This document shows positions 1-7,677 of a DNA stretch of 31,156 nucleotides, piece by piece. Origin of the DNA: JBBIRM01 sp037441765 (GTDB taxonomy: Bacteria; Desulfobacterota; BSN033; UBA1163); contig JBBIRM010000016.1 in the NCBI GenBank assembly GCA_037441765.1, positions 1-31,156 of the forward strand, written 5' to 3'. The stretch's first letter is position 1, and every line of letters starts with the position of its first letter. The notes beneath the pieces are model-generated. The model had not been told where the DNA came from and searched no databases. It was given only the letters and a program-made list of their open reading frames with translations. The translations under genes and the position numbers were made by a program.

Positions 1-637
1 CTGCCAGGACACCACCAACCATCAATCCAATGATCTTTTCCCAATGATGAATTAAAAGAGTACCAATCGTTGCAAGGAAAGTAATCGATTCTGCCACTGT
101 TATAAAAAACTCTACTAAATTGACCGACCCAATTGCAAAACGGGGGTTGTTTCCATTGGAGACCAGAGTGGTGGTAACAATGGGTCCCCATCCCCCTCCA
201 CCGATTGCATCAAAAAAACCACCAATTAGTCCTAAGGGGCCAAGTTTAATTTTGCCTTTGGTTTTATGGGTTTTTTTAAAAACTTTCCAAAGTATCCTTA
301 ATCCCATGAGCAATAGATAAAGGGAAATGAATGGTTTTATTCTCTCTCCTGGCAATTCGGTCAAAAGATAGGCACCTAATATCCCACCCAATACCCCAGG
401 GATGAGAAGTCTTAAGAAAATTCTTCTATCCACATTGCCGAGTTTAAAGTGTGAAAGACCTGAGACCCCAGTGGTAAAAATCTCTGAGGTATGGACACAG
501 GCGCTGGCTAAGGCAGGAGAAATTCCAAGTGTTAAGAAAAACGTGTTTAGAAAAACACCATAACCCATTCCTAGGGCTCCATCGATCATCTGGGCAACGA
601 ACCCAAAGAGGATAAAAAGGAGAATGGAATATTCCAT
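1..637 (-). CDS. TauE/SafE family sulfite/anion exporter (3' end cut by window)
   Basis: Membrane protein of the TauE/SafE (DUF81) family, which moves sulfite, sulfoacetate or other small anions across the inner membrane. Translating the minus strand from the ATG at 637 gives 212 residues without a stop, so the C-terminus lies beyond base 1. The N-terminus begins MEYSILLFILFGFVAQMIDG and carries the family's typical DGxLGMGYG-like stretch. A second half-repeat, GGFFDAIGGGGWGP at about residues 140-153, is the second diagnostic glycine-rich motif. Several hydrophobic helices are evident. It follows the RHH regulator gene by 39 bases on the same strand, with an AAGG-type ribosome site upstream, so the two probably form an operon. 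Family assignment is firm; the substrate is not determinable here. Confidence 0.9.
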   Translation of the reverse strand, partial: MEYSILLFILFGFVAQMIDGALGMGYGVFLNTFFLTLGISPALASACVHTSEIFTTGVSGLSHFKLGNVDRRIFLRLLIPGVLGGILGAYLLTELPGERIKPFISLYLLLMGLRILWKVFKKTHKTKGKIKLGPLGLIGGFFDAIGGGGWGPIVTTTLVSNGNNPRFAIGSVNLVEFFITVAESITFLATIGTLLIHHWEKIIGLMVGGVLA

Positions 638-676
638 AAAACTATACCCTTCTTGAGTCTTTATAGGGCAACGAGG

Positions 677-898
677 TTATAAGTAGCCTAATGACCTTAG
701 CCTCTTCTTGATCAATTCGATCTCCTTTTTGGAGAGGGAGGGTTCTTTCTTAACCATTTTAGAGGAGGCAAGGTCCCTTAGCACAAAGACGATAAATTCC
801 GTAACAGAATTAAACCCCCCTCCCTCAATAATTTTGGAGAGATTTTCATAAAGAGGCCTCGGGATTTTGATGGTAACCTTTTCTTTACCCCTCCTCAT
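677..898 (-). CDS. Ribbon-helix-helix (CopG/Arc-type) transcriptional regulator
   Basis: Small 73-residue DNA-binding protein. Residues 6-45 fit a ribbon-helix-helix fold: a beta strand (KVTIKIPRPLYENL), then helix, a GGGFNSVTEFIVFVLRDL segment (the S/T-x-x-E/D-hydrophobic pattern of the second helix), then a charged tail. Such proteins bind palindromes as dimers through the strand. It sits upstream of the TauE/SafE exporter on the same strand and probably controls that operon and itself: a perfect 18-bp palindrome (913-930) lies between its own -35 and -10 boxes. The predicted transcription start is only about 2-3 bases before the ATG and no Shine-Dalgarno sequence precedes it, so the message may be leaderless. 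The ligand or signal is unknown. Confidence 0.8.
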   Translation of the reverse strand: MRRGKEKVTIKIPRPLYENLSKIIEGGGFNSVTEFIVFVLRDLASSKMVKKEPSLSKKEIELIKKRLRSLGYL

Positions 899-906
899 AA
901 TGCACT

Positions 907-935
907 CTTATAACACTCTAATTAGAGTGTGTCAA
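907..935 (-). promoter_or_regulatory. Sigma70-type promoter of the RHH regulator gene
   Basis: Read on the minus strand, TTGACA (935-930) is followed by a 17-base spacer and TATAAG (912-907). This is close to consensus with ideal spacing. The start of transcription would fall near 900-901, immediately before the ATG at 898. Confidence 0.75.
913..930. promoter_or_regulatory. Perfect 18-bp palindromic operator
   Basis: ACACTCTAATTAGAGTGT is a perfect inverted repeat. It fills the spacer between the -35 and -10 boxes of the RHH gene promoter and overlaps the last base of the -35. A further half-site-like GAGTG (minus strand) lies just past the -10. A bound RHH dimer would block RNA polymerase, so this is the likely autoregulatory site. 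The palindrome is seen directly; binding is inferred. Confidence 0.7.
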
Positions 936-967
936 GAACTTTTTTCAAAACTCTTTTTTTCTGTCCT

Positions 968-996
968 TTGACAGCCTCTTTCTGTTCTGGTATGAT
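968..996 (+). promoter_or_regulatory. Sigma70-type promoter of the epimerase gene
   Basis: TTGACA at 968-973, a 17-base spacer, and TATGAT at 991-996. The predicted start is near 1003, about 40 bases before the epimerase ATG at 1042. It diverges from the RHH promoter; the palindrome at 913-930 lies about 40 bases upstream of this -35, so the RHH protein may have less effect here. Confidence 0.7.
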
Positions 997-1041
997 TGGA
1001 AAACCAAATGAAACAAAAAATTATCATTATAAGGATGAATT

Positions 1042-1989
1042 ATGGCGAGGGTGCTGGTGACAGGAGGAGCAGGATTTATTGGATCACATTTAACAGAGGC
1101 ATTACTTAAACAGGGACATCTGGTGCGGGTGATCGATAATTATTCAACCGGAAAGAAGGAGAACTTAATATTCGATAAACCCTATCCATTTCTTGAAATT
1201 ATAGAAGGAGATATTAGAGACCTAAAGATATGCAAAGATGTCATGAAGGAGATTGAGTATGTATTCCACCAGGCGGCCATCCCATCTGTCCAGCGGTCAT
1301 TAGAAGATCCATTGACAACCAATTCAGTGAATGTGGGAGGGACCCTTAACCTCCTCATCTCTGCAAAAGAGGCAGGAGTGATCAGATTTATCTATGCCTC
1401 CTCCTCTTCCATCTATGGGGATACCCCAACCTTACCCAAAAAAGAGGAGATGCCTCCCAATCCTCTTTCTCCTTATGCCCTTCAAAAATATATCGGGGAG
1501 CAGTATTGTCGACTCTTCTTCAAACTTTATGACCTTGAAACCATTTCTCTCCGATATTTTAATATCTTTGGCCCCAAACAGGATCCAACCTCTATCTATT
1601 CAGCCGTCATCCCGAGGTTTATCGATGCATTGCTCGACGGTCGCTCTCCTGTGATCTATGGCGATGGGGAGCAATCCCGAGACTTTACCTACATTGATAA
1701 TGTAGTTCAAGCCAATCTGCTGGCCATGGAGATGGAGAGACTAAATGGGGAGGTGATCAATATCGCCTGTGGGAAAAGGACCTCGCTCAACCAACTCCTG
1801 AATATTTTAAAGGAGATTCTCCGATCAAAGATTTCTCCCATTCACGAGGAGGCCCGAAAGGGTGATGTTAAACATTCCCTGGCTGATATTCAAAAGGCAA
1901 AAGAGATCCTGGGGTACGAACCCAAGGTGGATATCAGTATGGGTTTGATGAGGACGATTGAATACTTTCAGAAAAAAAAGGGGGGTTAG
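1042..1989 (+). CDS. NAD-dependent nucleotide-sugar epimerase/dehydratase (extended SDR)
   Basis: 315-residue extended short-chain dehydrogenase/reductase acting on a UDP- or similar nucleotide sugar, probably for cell-surface polysaccharide. The N-terminal Rossmann motif GGAGFIG is at residues 8-14. The catalytic residues are Ser121-123 (ASSSSIYG) and the pair Tyr145-x-x-x-Lys149 in SPYALQKY. RYFNIFGPKQ (171-180) and YGDGEQSRDFTYIDN (206-220) are typical of the GalE/WbpP-like branch. The ATG at 1042 has AAGGA seven bases upstream and a strong promoter in front. The gene for a heptose kinase follows after seven bases. The exact sugar (UDP-glucose, UDP-GlcNAc or UDP-glucuronate type) cannot be told from sequence alone. 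Confidence 0.88.
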   Translation: MARVLVTGGAGFIGSHLTEALLKQGHLVRVIDNYSTGKKENLIFDKPYPFLEIIEGDIRDLKICKDVMKEIEYVFHQAAIPSVQRSLEDPLTTNSVNVGGTLNLLISAKEAGVIRFIYASSSSIYGDTPTLPKKEEMPPNPLSPYALQKYIGEQYCRLFFKLYDLETISLRYFNIFGPKQDPTSIYSAVIPRFIDALLDGRSPVIYGDGEQSRDFTYIDNVVQANLLAMEMERLNGEVINIACGKRTSLNQLLNILKEILRSKISPIHEEARKGDVKHSLADIQKAKEILGYEPKVDISMGLMRTIEYFQKKKGG

Positions 1990-1996
1990 AAAGAAG

Positions 1997-2998
1997 ATGA
2001 GGAGGCAAGAGAGAGACCACCTTGAAAAGATATTGATGGGATTTCCAAAGATTCGAGTTTTGGTGATAGGAGATATCATGATGGATCGGTATATATTGGG
2101 AAGGGTCTCTCGGATTTCACCTGAGGCTCCTGTCCCAGTGATCCTTGTTGAGAAGGAGGATTTTAACCTTGGAGGGGCTGCTAATGTTGCCCATAATATC
2201 CATACCCTTGGAGGAAAGGTTTCCCTCTGCGGTTTGGTAGGAGATGATGAGAACGGAAGAAAGGTTAAAAGAAGATTGATGGATGTCGGGATTGAGAATA
2301 GCGGGGTTTTTGTGGAGCAGGGAAGACAGACTACGGTTAAAACGAGGATCATCGCCCACCATCCCCACCACCAGCAACTGGTGAGAATCGATCGGGAGAC
2401 CACGGATCACCCGACACGTAAGACCCTCCTTAAACTCCAGGAATTCTTAAGAGAGAATTTGGAGAATTTTGATGGCGTCGTTATCTCCGATTACGGGAAG
2501 GGGTTGCTTACAAAGAATTTGATCTATAATATTATCCAGTGGTCAAGGAGGCTTAATCGAAAGGTGATGGTTGACCCAAAATTAAAGAACTTTTTCTCCT
2601 ATAAGGGGGCGACAGTCGTTACACCCAATGCCAAGGAGGCAAGCGAGGCTTCCCGTATTCCCATCCAAGATAAGTCCTCTTTGGAAAGGGCTGGGAGAAT
2701 CCTTTTAAGAAAGTTGAGGTGTGAGGTACTGGTCATCACGCAGGGGGAAGAGGGGATGACCATCTTCGAACCTCATCATAAGATTTTTCCTGTTCCAACG
2801 ATGGCCAGAGAGGTCTATGATGTTACAGGGGCAGGTGATACTGTGATCGCCTCAATGAGCCTTGCGATGCTCTCAGGTGCCAATGCAAGAAATTCAGCAA
2901 GATTGGCAAATTATGCAGCAGGGATTGTGGTTGGAAAAAGGGGGACAGCAACCGTAACCCCTGAGGAATTGATTAAAGCAATAAGAGAGGAAAGGTAA
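1997..2998 (+). CDS. rfaE1: D-glycero-beta-D-manno-heptose-7-phosphate kinase (RfaE1/HldE kinase domain)
   Basis: PfkB-family sugar kinase that phosphorylates D-glycero-D-manno-heptose 7-phosphate at C1 in ADP-heptose synthesis for the LPS inner core. The diagnostic stretch VIGDIMMDRY...RISPEAPVPV near the N-terminus matches the HldE kinase domain, NLGGAANVAHN follows, and the PfkB signature DVTGAGDTV with its catalytic Asp lies near the C-terminus. An in-frame TTG at 1958 would overlap the epimerase gene by 32 bases; the ATG at 1997 gives a 333-residue protein of normal family length and is preferred. Only the kinase half is present; the HldE-type adenylyltransferase domain is not in this window, so a separate RfaE2 is expected elsewhere. 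Confidence 0.93.
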   Translation: MRRQERDHLEKILMGFPKIRVLVIGDIMMDRYILGRVSRISPEAPVPVILVEKEDFNLGGAANVAHNIHTLGGKVSLCGLVGDDENGRKVKRRLMDVGIENSGVFVEQGRQTTVKTRIIAHHPHHQQLVRIDRETTDHPTRKTLLKLQEFLRENLENFDGVVISDYGKGLLTKNLIYNIIQWSRRLNRKVMVDPKLKNFFSYKGATVVTPNAKEASEASRIPIQDKSSLERAGRILLRKLRCEVLVITQGEEGMTIFEPHHKIFPVPTMAREVYDVTGAGDTVIASMSLAMLSGANARNSARLANYAAGIVVGKRGTATVTPEELIKAIREER

Positions 2999-3012
2999 CC
3001 CACGAAAAAATT

Positions 3013-3058
3013 GGGCCCTACCTCTGGGTTTTTACACTTATCCATAGAGAAAGGGCCC
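3013..3058. terminator. Possible bidirectional terminator hairpin
   Basis: GGGCCCT (3013-3019) can pair with AGGGCCC (3052-3058), followed by a T-rich run (3061-3070), between the convergent heptose kinase and dodecin genes. The loop is long (about 32 bases), so this is a weak terminator candidate chosen mainly for its position. Confidence 0.35.
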
Positions 3059-3088
3059 TCTTATCTTTTTATCAATTGGTGAAGAGCA

Positions 3089-3301
3089 TTAGGTTTCGAG
3101 AACAAAGATTACTTCCATTCTTACACGATATTCCGAAATCTTTGAGTTCTCAACTGCTACCCGCATTTCAATAATCCTTAATCCAGTAATCCCCCTCAAT
3201 GTCTTCGTGGCCCTTGCGAAGCCCACTTTTACTGCATCCTCAAATCCCTTTGGAGAACCTGCAATGATTTCTGTAACTCTTGCTACTCTTGGTTCGGCCA
3301 T
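3089..3301 (-). CDS. Dodecin family protein
   Basis: 70-residue protein starting MAEPRVARVTEIIAGSPKGF. Length, the VxEIIxxSPKGFEDAV pattern and the C-terminal beta strand EYRVRMEVIFVLE match dodecins, small proteins that assemble as hollow dodecamers binding flavin (or CoA) in the cytoplasm. A longer reading frame extends upstream to 3403, but the ATG at 3301 is preceded by a near-perfect AAGGAGGTG ribosome site and matches the family start, so the extension is rejected. It converges on the heptose kinase gene and has its own minus-strand promoter (3343-3372). Bacterial dodecins usually have an aromatic flavin-stacking residue; the equivalent region here (TGLRIIEMRV) lacks an obvious Trp, so the ligand is open. 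Confidence 0.88.
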   Translation of the reverse strand: MAEPRVARVTEIIAGSPKGFEDAVKVGFARATKTLRGITGLRIIEMRVAVENSKISEYRVRMEVIFVLET

Positions 3302-3342
3302 CCCTATCACCTCCTTCTTTTCAGATTGAATTTGATTTCCAA

Positions 3343-3372
3343 AGTTTACCCGAAAATCTAAAAGGATGTCAA
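3343..3372 (-). promoter_or_regulatory. Sigma70-type promoter of the dodecin gene
   Basis: On the minus strand, TTGACA (3372-3367), an 18-base spacer, then TAAACT (3348-3343), followed by a leader of about 35 bases to the dodecin ATG at 3301. Confidence 0.55.
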
Positions 3373-3391
3373 TGATAAAATTTTTTCCTGT

Positions 3392-3618
3392 GTAATCCCT
3401 CACCTAAGGGGGGATTATATGAATCGGGTAGGGATGTCTCCAAAAATCTTATATAGCGGTTCGGTTAATAGAATGTCTTATTAAAGAGATTTCATCTAAG
3501 GAGATGGTAGCCTTTTCAATACTCAAGGGATTCTGTAGTCAGGGAGCAACATAGGGGTTTCCGCTATAAGATTTTCTCCGACATCCCTACCCGATTCCCT
3601 GGATAAGTGAGGTGTTAC
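3392..3618 (+). mobile_element. Non-autonomous inverted-repeat element (MITE-like), copy 1
   Basis: First of three closely similar elements (others at 17781 and 19839). It begins GTAATCCCTCACCTA and ends AAGTGAGGTGTTAC; the ends are imperfect inverted repeats. Inside, GAATCGGGTAGGGAT (from about 3422) pairs with ATCCCTACCCGATTC (about 3582-3596), and AATCTTATA pairs with TATAAGATT, so most of the element folds as one long hairpin. A small conserved inner hairpin, CATCT-AAGG-AGATG, sits near the middle. No open reading frame of note and no transposase. The 8 bases on each side (TTTCCTGT and GAAATACT) do not match, so no target duplication is visible; this copy may be the oldest. It fills most of the 411-base gap between dodecin and xerC. 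Confidence 0.75.
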
Positions 3619-3628
3619 GAAATACTTA

Positions 3629-3656
3629 TTGATAAAATTTAAAATTGTGTTATAAA
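3629..3656 (+). promoter_or_regulatory. Putative promoter of xerC-hslVU
   Basis: TTGATA (3629-3634), a 16-base spacer and TATAAA (3651-3656) lie just past the end of repeat copy 1 and 57 bases before the xerC ATG. Confidence 0.45.
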
Positions 3657-3712
3657 ATGAAAATTGGTAAAATTTTAACAAGTTACGACCTCTTAGTAGG
3701 AAAGGGAATAAG

Positions 3713-4675
3713 ATGGAACATCCCCTCATTCGGCAATTTATCCATTATCTTTCTACTGAGAAGAATGCCTCTCCACATACCTGCAGATGTTATCAAAGGG
3801 ATTTAGAGGGATTTGAGAAATTTCTGAAGGAGGGGGATTCATCCTCCTTCTCAGAGGGAGAGGTGGAGATTGAAAAAGTTGACCGAATGGATATCCGGAG
3901 ATATTTGAGTTTTCTCCATAGAAAGAATAAAAAAAGTTCGATTGCAAGAAAACTTTCAACCCTGCGGTCCTTTTTTAAATATCTTGTTCGGGAACAGATT
4001 CTTTCCTCTAACCCTGCAAAGGAGGTTTCAACACCTAAGGTTGAGAAACCCCTTCCCACGACCCTCACAGTAGACGAAGCATTCAGACTGATGGAATCTC
4101 CTGAGCGAAATGGGAAGGAGTTTCCGAAGAGAGGGAAGCAAAGGGGGTTAAGAGATAGGGCCATCTTGGAGCTCCTCTATTCGAGTGGGCTACGTGTGGG
4201 AGAACTGGTGGGATTAAATACAAATCAACTGGACCTGGATCTGGGTATTGTGAGAGTGATGGGAAAAGGAAGGAAGGAGCGCATCGTTCCGGTGGGAACA
4301 AAGGCTATCGAAGCATTAAAGGCTTATTTAGAAGAAAGGGGAGAAATCTCAGACGAAAACCCTCTCTTTACCAACGCAAAGGGAGGAAGGTTAACCGCTC
4401 GAAGTGTAGGGAGACTTGTAAAGGACTACTCAAAACGATCAGGGATTTACAGGAGGGTGAGCCCTCACAGCCTTCGACACACCTTCGCTACTCACCTCCT
4501 GGATGCAGGGGCTGATCTGAGGGAGATTCAGGAGATGCTGGGTCACACCAGCCTCTCCACTACCCAAAGATACATTCATCTCAGTTTGGGGAAGTTGATG
4601 GAGGTTTATGATAGGACTCATCCACGCAGTTTTAAAAAAGCAGGCCACAAAGTCCAGAGCGGGAATCACGTTTGA
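3713..4675 (+). CDS. xerC: Tyrosine recombinase XerC
   Basis: 320-residue site-specific recombinase that, with a partner, resolves chromosome dimers at dif. The N-terminal SAM-like domain (about 1-105) is followed by the catalytic domain with the full set of active residues: Arg161 (SSGLRVGEL), Lys185 region (GKGRKER), His252 and Arg255 (HSLRHTFATH), His278 (LGHTS) and the nucleophile Tyr287 (TQRYIHLS). ATG at 3713 follows AAAGGGA. The order xerC-hslV-hslU is a known conserved neighbourhood in several phyla, which supports a housekeeping Xer rather than an integrase from a mobile element. XerC versus XerD naming is by context. Confidence 0.92.
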   Translation: MEHPLIRQFIHYLSTEKNASPHTCRCYQRDLEGFEKFLKEGDSSSFSEGEVEIEKVDRMDIRRYLSFLHRKNKKSSIARKLSTLRSFFKYLVREQILSSNPAKEVSTPKVEKPLPTTLTVDEAFRLMESPERNGKEFPKRGKQRGLRDRAILELLYSSGLRVGELVGLNTNQLDLDLGIVRVMGKGRKERIVPVGTKAIEALKAYLEERGEISDENPLFTNAKGGRLTARSVGRLVKDYSKRSGIYRRVSPHSLRHTFATHLLDAGADLREIQEMLGHTSLSTTQRYIHLSLGKLMEVYDRTHPRSFKKAGHKVQSGNHV

Positions 4676-4788
4676 TTTTTATACTCTCTATACCCCCTGA
4701 TTCCACCACAGGACAATCCTCCACAGGGAAAAATTAGAAAAAGTTTTTTAGGGTGAGTCAACAATGGGGAGAGGAGTTGATTAAAGAG

Positions 4789-5334
4789 ATGGAAAAGAGA
4801 ATGACAAGGATGGAGGGAACTACCGTTTTATCTGTTCGACATAAGGGAAAGGTCGTCATGGCAGGAGATGGGCAGGTCACACTCGAACATACGATCATGA
4901 AGCACACCGCAAGAAAGGTGAGAAAGATTTACCATGACAAGGTGCTCGCTGGGTTTGCGGGTGCAACAGCAGATGCCTTTACCCTTTTTGCTAAGTTTGA
5001 GGAGAGACTTGAGCAGTATAATGGAAATTTGATTCGTGCTGCGGTTGAATTGGCCAAGGAATGGAGGACGGATCGAATACTTCGAAGGCTTGAGGCCCTT
5101 TTGATTGTTGCGGATTCAGAACGCTCCCTTGTCATCTCTGGAAATGGGGATGTGATCGAGCCAGATGATGGGATCACAGCCATTGGGAGTGGAGGGCCAT
5201 ATGCCCATGCAGCCGCCAAGGCCTTGACCGAGTTTTCAAACCTCGATGCGAAGACAATAGCGATAGAGGCTATGAAGATCGCAGCCTCCATATGTGTCTA
5301 CACCAATGATCGAATCGTTGTGGAGGAGTTATAA
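4789..5334 (+). CDS. hslV: ATP-dependent protease subunit HslV (ClpQ)
   Basis: Proteolytic subunit of the HslUV protease, a two-ring N-terminal-nucleophile threonine protease related to the proteasome beta subunit. The mature N-terminus is the first Thr of GTTVLSVRHKG; AGDGQVTLEHTIMKHTARKVRK, split over two short motifs, and GFAGATADAFTLFAKFE are family signatures. The start is uncertain: in-frame choices are GTG 4753, ATG 4789, ATG 4801 and ATG 4810. I chose 4789 because GGAGAGGAG lies upstream (12-base spacing); the propeptide is removed on maturation, so the enzyme is unaffected. Its TAA overlaps the hslU ATG by one base (TAATG), implying coupled translation. Confidence 0.93.
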   Translation: MEKRMTRMEGTTVLSVRHKGKVVMAGDGQVTLEHTIMKHTARKVRKIYHDKVLAGFAGATADAFTLFAKFEERLEQYNGNLIRAAVELAKEWRTDRILRRLEALLIVADSERSLVISGNGDVIEPDDGITAIGSGGPYAHAAAKALTEFSNLDAKTIAIEAMKIAASICVYTNDRIVVEEL

Positions 5335-6659
5335 TGGAGACCTTCACACCCAGAGAGATTGTTTCTGAGTTGGATAAATATATCATTGGCCAGAAGGATG
5401 CCAAAAGGGCGGTTGCCATTGCCCTAAGAAACCGATGGAGACGCCAGCAGGTTCCTGAGCCTCTTCGGGATGAAATTGCGCCCAAGAACATTATAATGAT
5501 TGGACCCACTGGCGTTGGGAAGACTGAGATTGCTCGAAGGCTGGCAAAATTAGCACAGGCGCCCTTTCTGAAGGTGGAGGCTTCAAAATTTACAGAGGTG
5601 GGTTATGTCGGGAGGGATGTGGAGTCAATGATCCGCGACCTCACTGACATTGCGGTCAATATGGTAAAAGCGGAGGAGACCAAGAAGGTTCAGAAGAAGG
5701 CAGAAGAGATTGCAGAAGAGAGAATCTTGGATTTGCTCCTTCCTCCCACCAAAGGTCCACACAAGGAAGGGGAGAATCATCGAGCCACTCGAGAGAAACT
5801 TAGAAAGATGCTCATTGCGGGAAAGTTAAACGATAGATATGTAGAGGTGGAGACAGTGGATCGGAATCTGCCAATTGTGGAGATCTTCACCGCCACGGGT
5901 TTGGAGGAGATGGACATCAACATCAAGGATATGTTTGGAAGCCTCTTCCCGAAAAAGAAGAAACAGAGGAGGGTGAAGGTCCCGGAGGCCTTAAGCATCC
6001 TTGCCCAAGAGGAGGCCTATAAATTGATCGATATGGATGCTGTGGCAAAACAGGCGATTCAGAGGGTTGAGCAGTCAGGGATCATATTTATTGATGAAAT
6101 AGATAAGATCGCGGGAAGAGAATCGACCTTTGGACCGGATGTCTCCCGGGAAGGGGTTCAAAGGGACATCCTTCCCATCGTGGAGGGCACAACCGTTACC
6201 ACAAAATACGGGATGGCAAAGACAGACCATATCCTCTTCATCGCTGCAGGAGCTTTCCATGTCTCTAAGCCCTCGGACTTAATACCCGAACTTCAAGGGA
6301 GATTTCCAATTAGAGTGGAGTTGGATCCCTTAGGCAAAGAGGAGTTAATACGAATCCTTACAGAGCCTGAAAACGCATTGATAAAACAGTACACTGCCTT
6401 GATGGAGACTGAAGGGGTTAAATTAGAATTTAAAGAGGATGCCATTAAGGAGATTGCAGAAATAGCCGCCTTAATCAATGAAAGAACTGAAAATATTGGT
6501 GCAAGGCGCCTCTACACCATCATGGAGAGATTGCTCGAGGAGATCTCTTTCGATGCACCAGAGATGGCTGGCAAAGAGTTGGTGATCGATGCCAAATATG
6601 TGAAGGAAAAATTAAAAGATTTTATTGAGGATGAGGATTTGAGCAGGTTTATATTATAA
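5334..6659 (+). CDS. hslU: ATP-dependent protease ATPase subunit HslU (ClpY)
   Basis: 441-residue AAA+ unfoldase that feeds substrates into HslV. Walker A GPTGVGKT is at residues 57-64, the GYVG pore loop at 91-94, an intermediate (I) domain spans roughly 110-240, and Walker B IIFIDEID is at 251-258. The ERTENIGARRLYTIMERLLEE stretch near the C-terminus contains the sensor-2 arginine region (given here as a short family signature). The C-terminal residues DLSRFIL are the hydrophobic tail that docks into HslV. Length is the family norm. It is translationally coupled to hslV through the TAATG overlap. Confidence 0.97.
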   Translation: METFTPREIVSELDKYIIGQKDAKRAVAIALRNRWRRQQVPEPLRDEIAPKNIIMIGPTGVGKTEIARRLAKLAQAPFLKVEASKFTEVGYVGRDVESMIRDLTDIAVNMVKAEETKKVQKKAEEIAEERILDLLLPPTKGPHKEGENHRATREKLRKMLIAGKLNDRYVEVETVDRNLPIVEIFTATGLEEMDINIKDMFGSLFPKKKKQRRVKVPEALSILAQEEAYKLIDMDAVAKQAIQRVEQSGIIFIDEIDKIAGRESTFGPDVSREGVQRDILPIVEGTTVTTKYGMAKTDHILFIAAGAFHVSKPSDLIPELQGRFPIRVELDPLGKEELIRILTEPENALIKQYTALMETEGVKLEFKEDAIKEIAEIAALINERTENIGARRLYTIMERLLEEISFDAPEMAGKELVIDAKYVKEKLKDFIEDEDLSRFIL

Positions 6660-6663
6660 CAAA

Positions 6664-6727
6664 TTCGGAATTTTGGATTTCGGATTTAAATCATCTTTAC
6701 TCTGCAACCCGCAATCTACATTCCGAA
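6664..6727. repeat. Intergenic TTCGGA-type inverted repeat, copy A
   Basis: TTCGGAATTTTGGATTTCGG (6664-6683) is a near inverted repeat of CCGCAATCTACATTCCGAA (6709-6727), separated by about 25 bases. It lies between hslU and argB. The same arm sequence recurs at 8889 and 12877. The arms resemble REP-like short palindromic repeats; no coding function is seen. Confidence 0.6.
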
Positions 6728-6765
6728 ACCAATCCATTGTCTTTAGGGTTTGGAGGATAAAGTTT

Positions 6766-7653
6766 ATGGAAAATCCAATTGATAAAGCAAAGGTGCTCAT
6801 TGAGGCCCTTCCTTATATCCGAAAGTTCTATGATAAGACGATTGTAATTAAATACGGGGGAAGTAGCATGGAGGAGGAAAGGGTAAAGCGAAGTTTTGCC
6901 CAGGACGTGGTGCTCCTGAAGTATATCGGGATTCACCCTGTGATCGTCCATGGAGGTGGGCCTCAGATTGGGGAAATGCTCAACCGGGTTGGGAAAAAAT
7001 CTCAATTCATTGAAGGGATGAGAGTGACCGATGGCGAGACAATGGAAATTGTGGAGATGGTCCTGGTTGGAAAAGTGAATAAAGAACTGGTTGCCCTCAT
7101 CAACCATCAGGGGGGAAAGGCGGTAGGTCTGAGTGGAAAGGATGGCCGGCTCATTGTTGCCCGAAAATTAAAATTGACTAAAAGCTTGAGGAAAGGGAAA
7201 GCCATTGAAACGGTGGATATTGGAATGGTTGGTGAGGTGAAGGCGATCAATCCCGAGGCAATCGAAGCCCTTGAGAAGGAAAGTTTTATCCCTGTCATTG
7301 CTCCAGTAGGAGTGGGGGAGGAAGGTGAGACTTATAATATCAACGCAGATCTGGTGGCGGGCAAGATCGCCTCTGCCCTCAGGGCAGAAAAACTGATTCT
7401 ATTGACAGATGTGGAGGGAGTATTGGATGGGAATGGTCAACTTATCCCTACCCTCTCAATCAAACAGGCCAAAAAGTTGATTGAAAAAAAAGTGGTATCC
7501 TCAGGGATGATTCCAAAGATTAACTGTTGTTTGGATGCGATAGAGGAAGGGGTGACCAAAACACATATCATTGACGGCAGGGTTGAACACGCTATCCTTT
7601 TAGAGATTTTTACTGATGTTGGGATTGGGACACAGATCGTCAAAGAACTCTGA
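6766..7653 (+). CDS. argB: Acetylglutamate kinase
   Basis: 295-residue amino-acid kinase family enzyme that phosphorylates N-acetylglutamate, the second step of arginine synthesis. IVIKYGGSSM at about 26-35 is the phosphate-binding start, VIVHGGGPQIGEML and FIEGMRVTDGETM are family signatures, and NINADLVAGKIASAL lies in the second half. An in-frame TTG at 6673 would add 31 residues encoded by the intergenic repeat; the ATG at 6766, with GGAGG nine bases upstream, is the true start. It heads an argB-argD-argG run. Confidence 0.96.
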   Translation: MENPIDKAKVLIEALPYIRKFYDKTIVIKYGGSSMEEERVKRSFAQDVVLLKYIGIHPVIVHGGGPQIGEMLNRVGKKSQFIEGMRVTDGETMEIVEMVLVGKVNKELVALINHQGGKAVGLSGKDGRLIVARKLKLTKSLRKGKAIETVDIGMVGEVKAINPEAIEALEKESFIPVIAPVGVGEEGETYNINADLVAGKIASALRAEKLILLTDVEGVLDGNGQLIPTLSIKQAKKLIEKKVVSSGMIPKINCCLDAIEEGVTKTHIIDGRVEHAILLEIFTDVGIGTQIVKEL

Positions 7654-7677
7654 TTCTAAAATAATGGAATATTTCTT

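Noticed and set aside
1825..2403. 192-residue open frame on the minus strand
   Set aside because: Lies wholly opposite the epimerase and heptose kinase genes, has low-complexity composition and no family features: a shadow frame.
3302..3403. N-terminal extension of dodecin to 3403
   Set aside because: The excellent AAGGAGGTG site just before ATG 3301 and the 70-residue family length fix the start.
3523..3729. 68-residue frame on the minus strand across repeat copy 1 and the xerC start
   Set aside because: The corresponding frame is not kept in repeat copies 2 and 3, and there is no ribosome site.
4676..4752. Terminator between xerC and hslV
   Set aside because: No stable stem followed by a T run could be drawn, and the conserved gene order suggests co-transcription.
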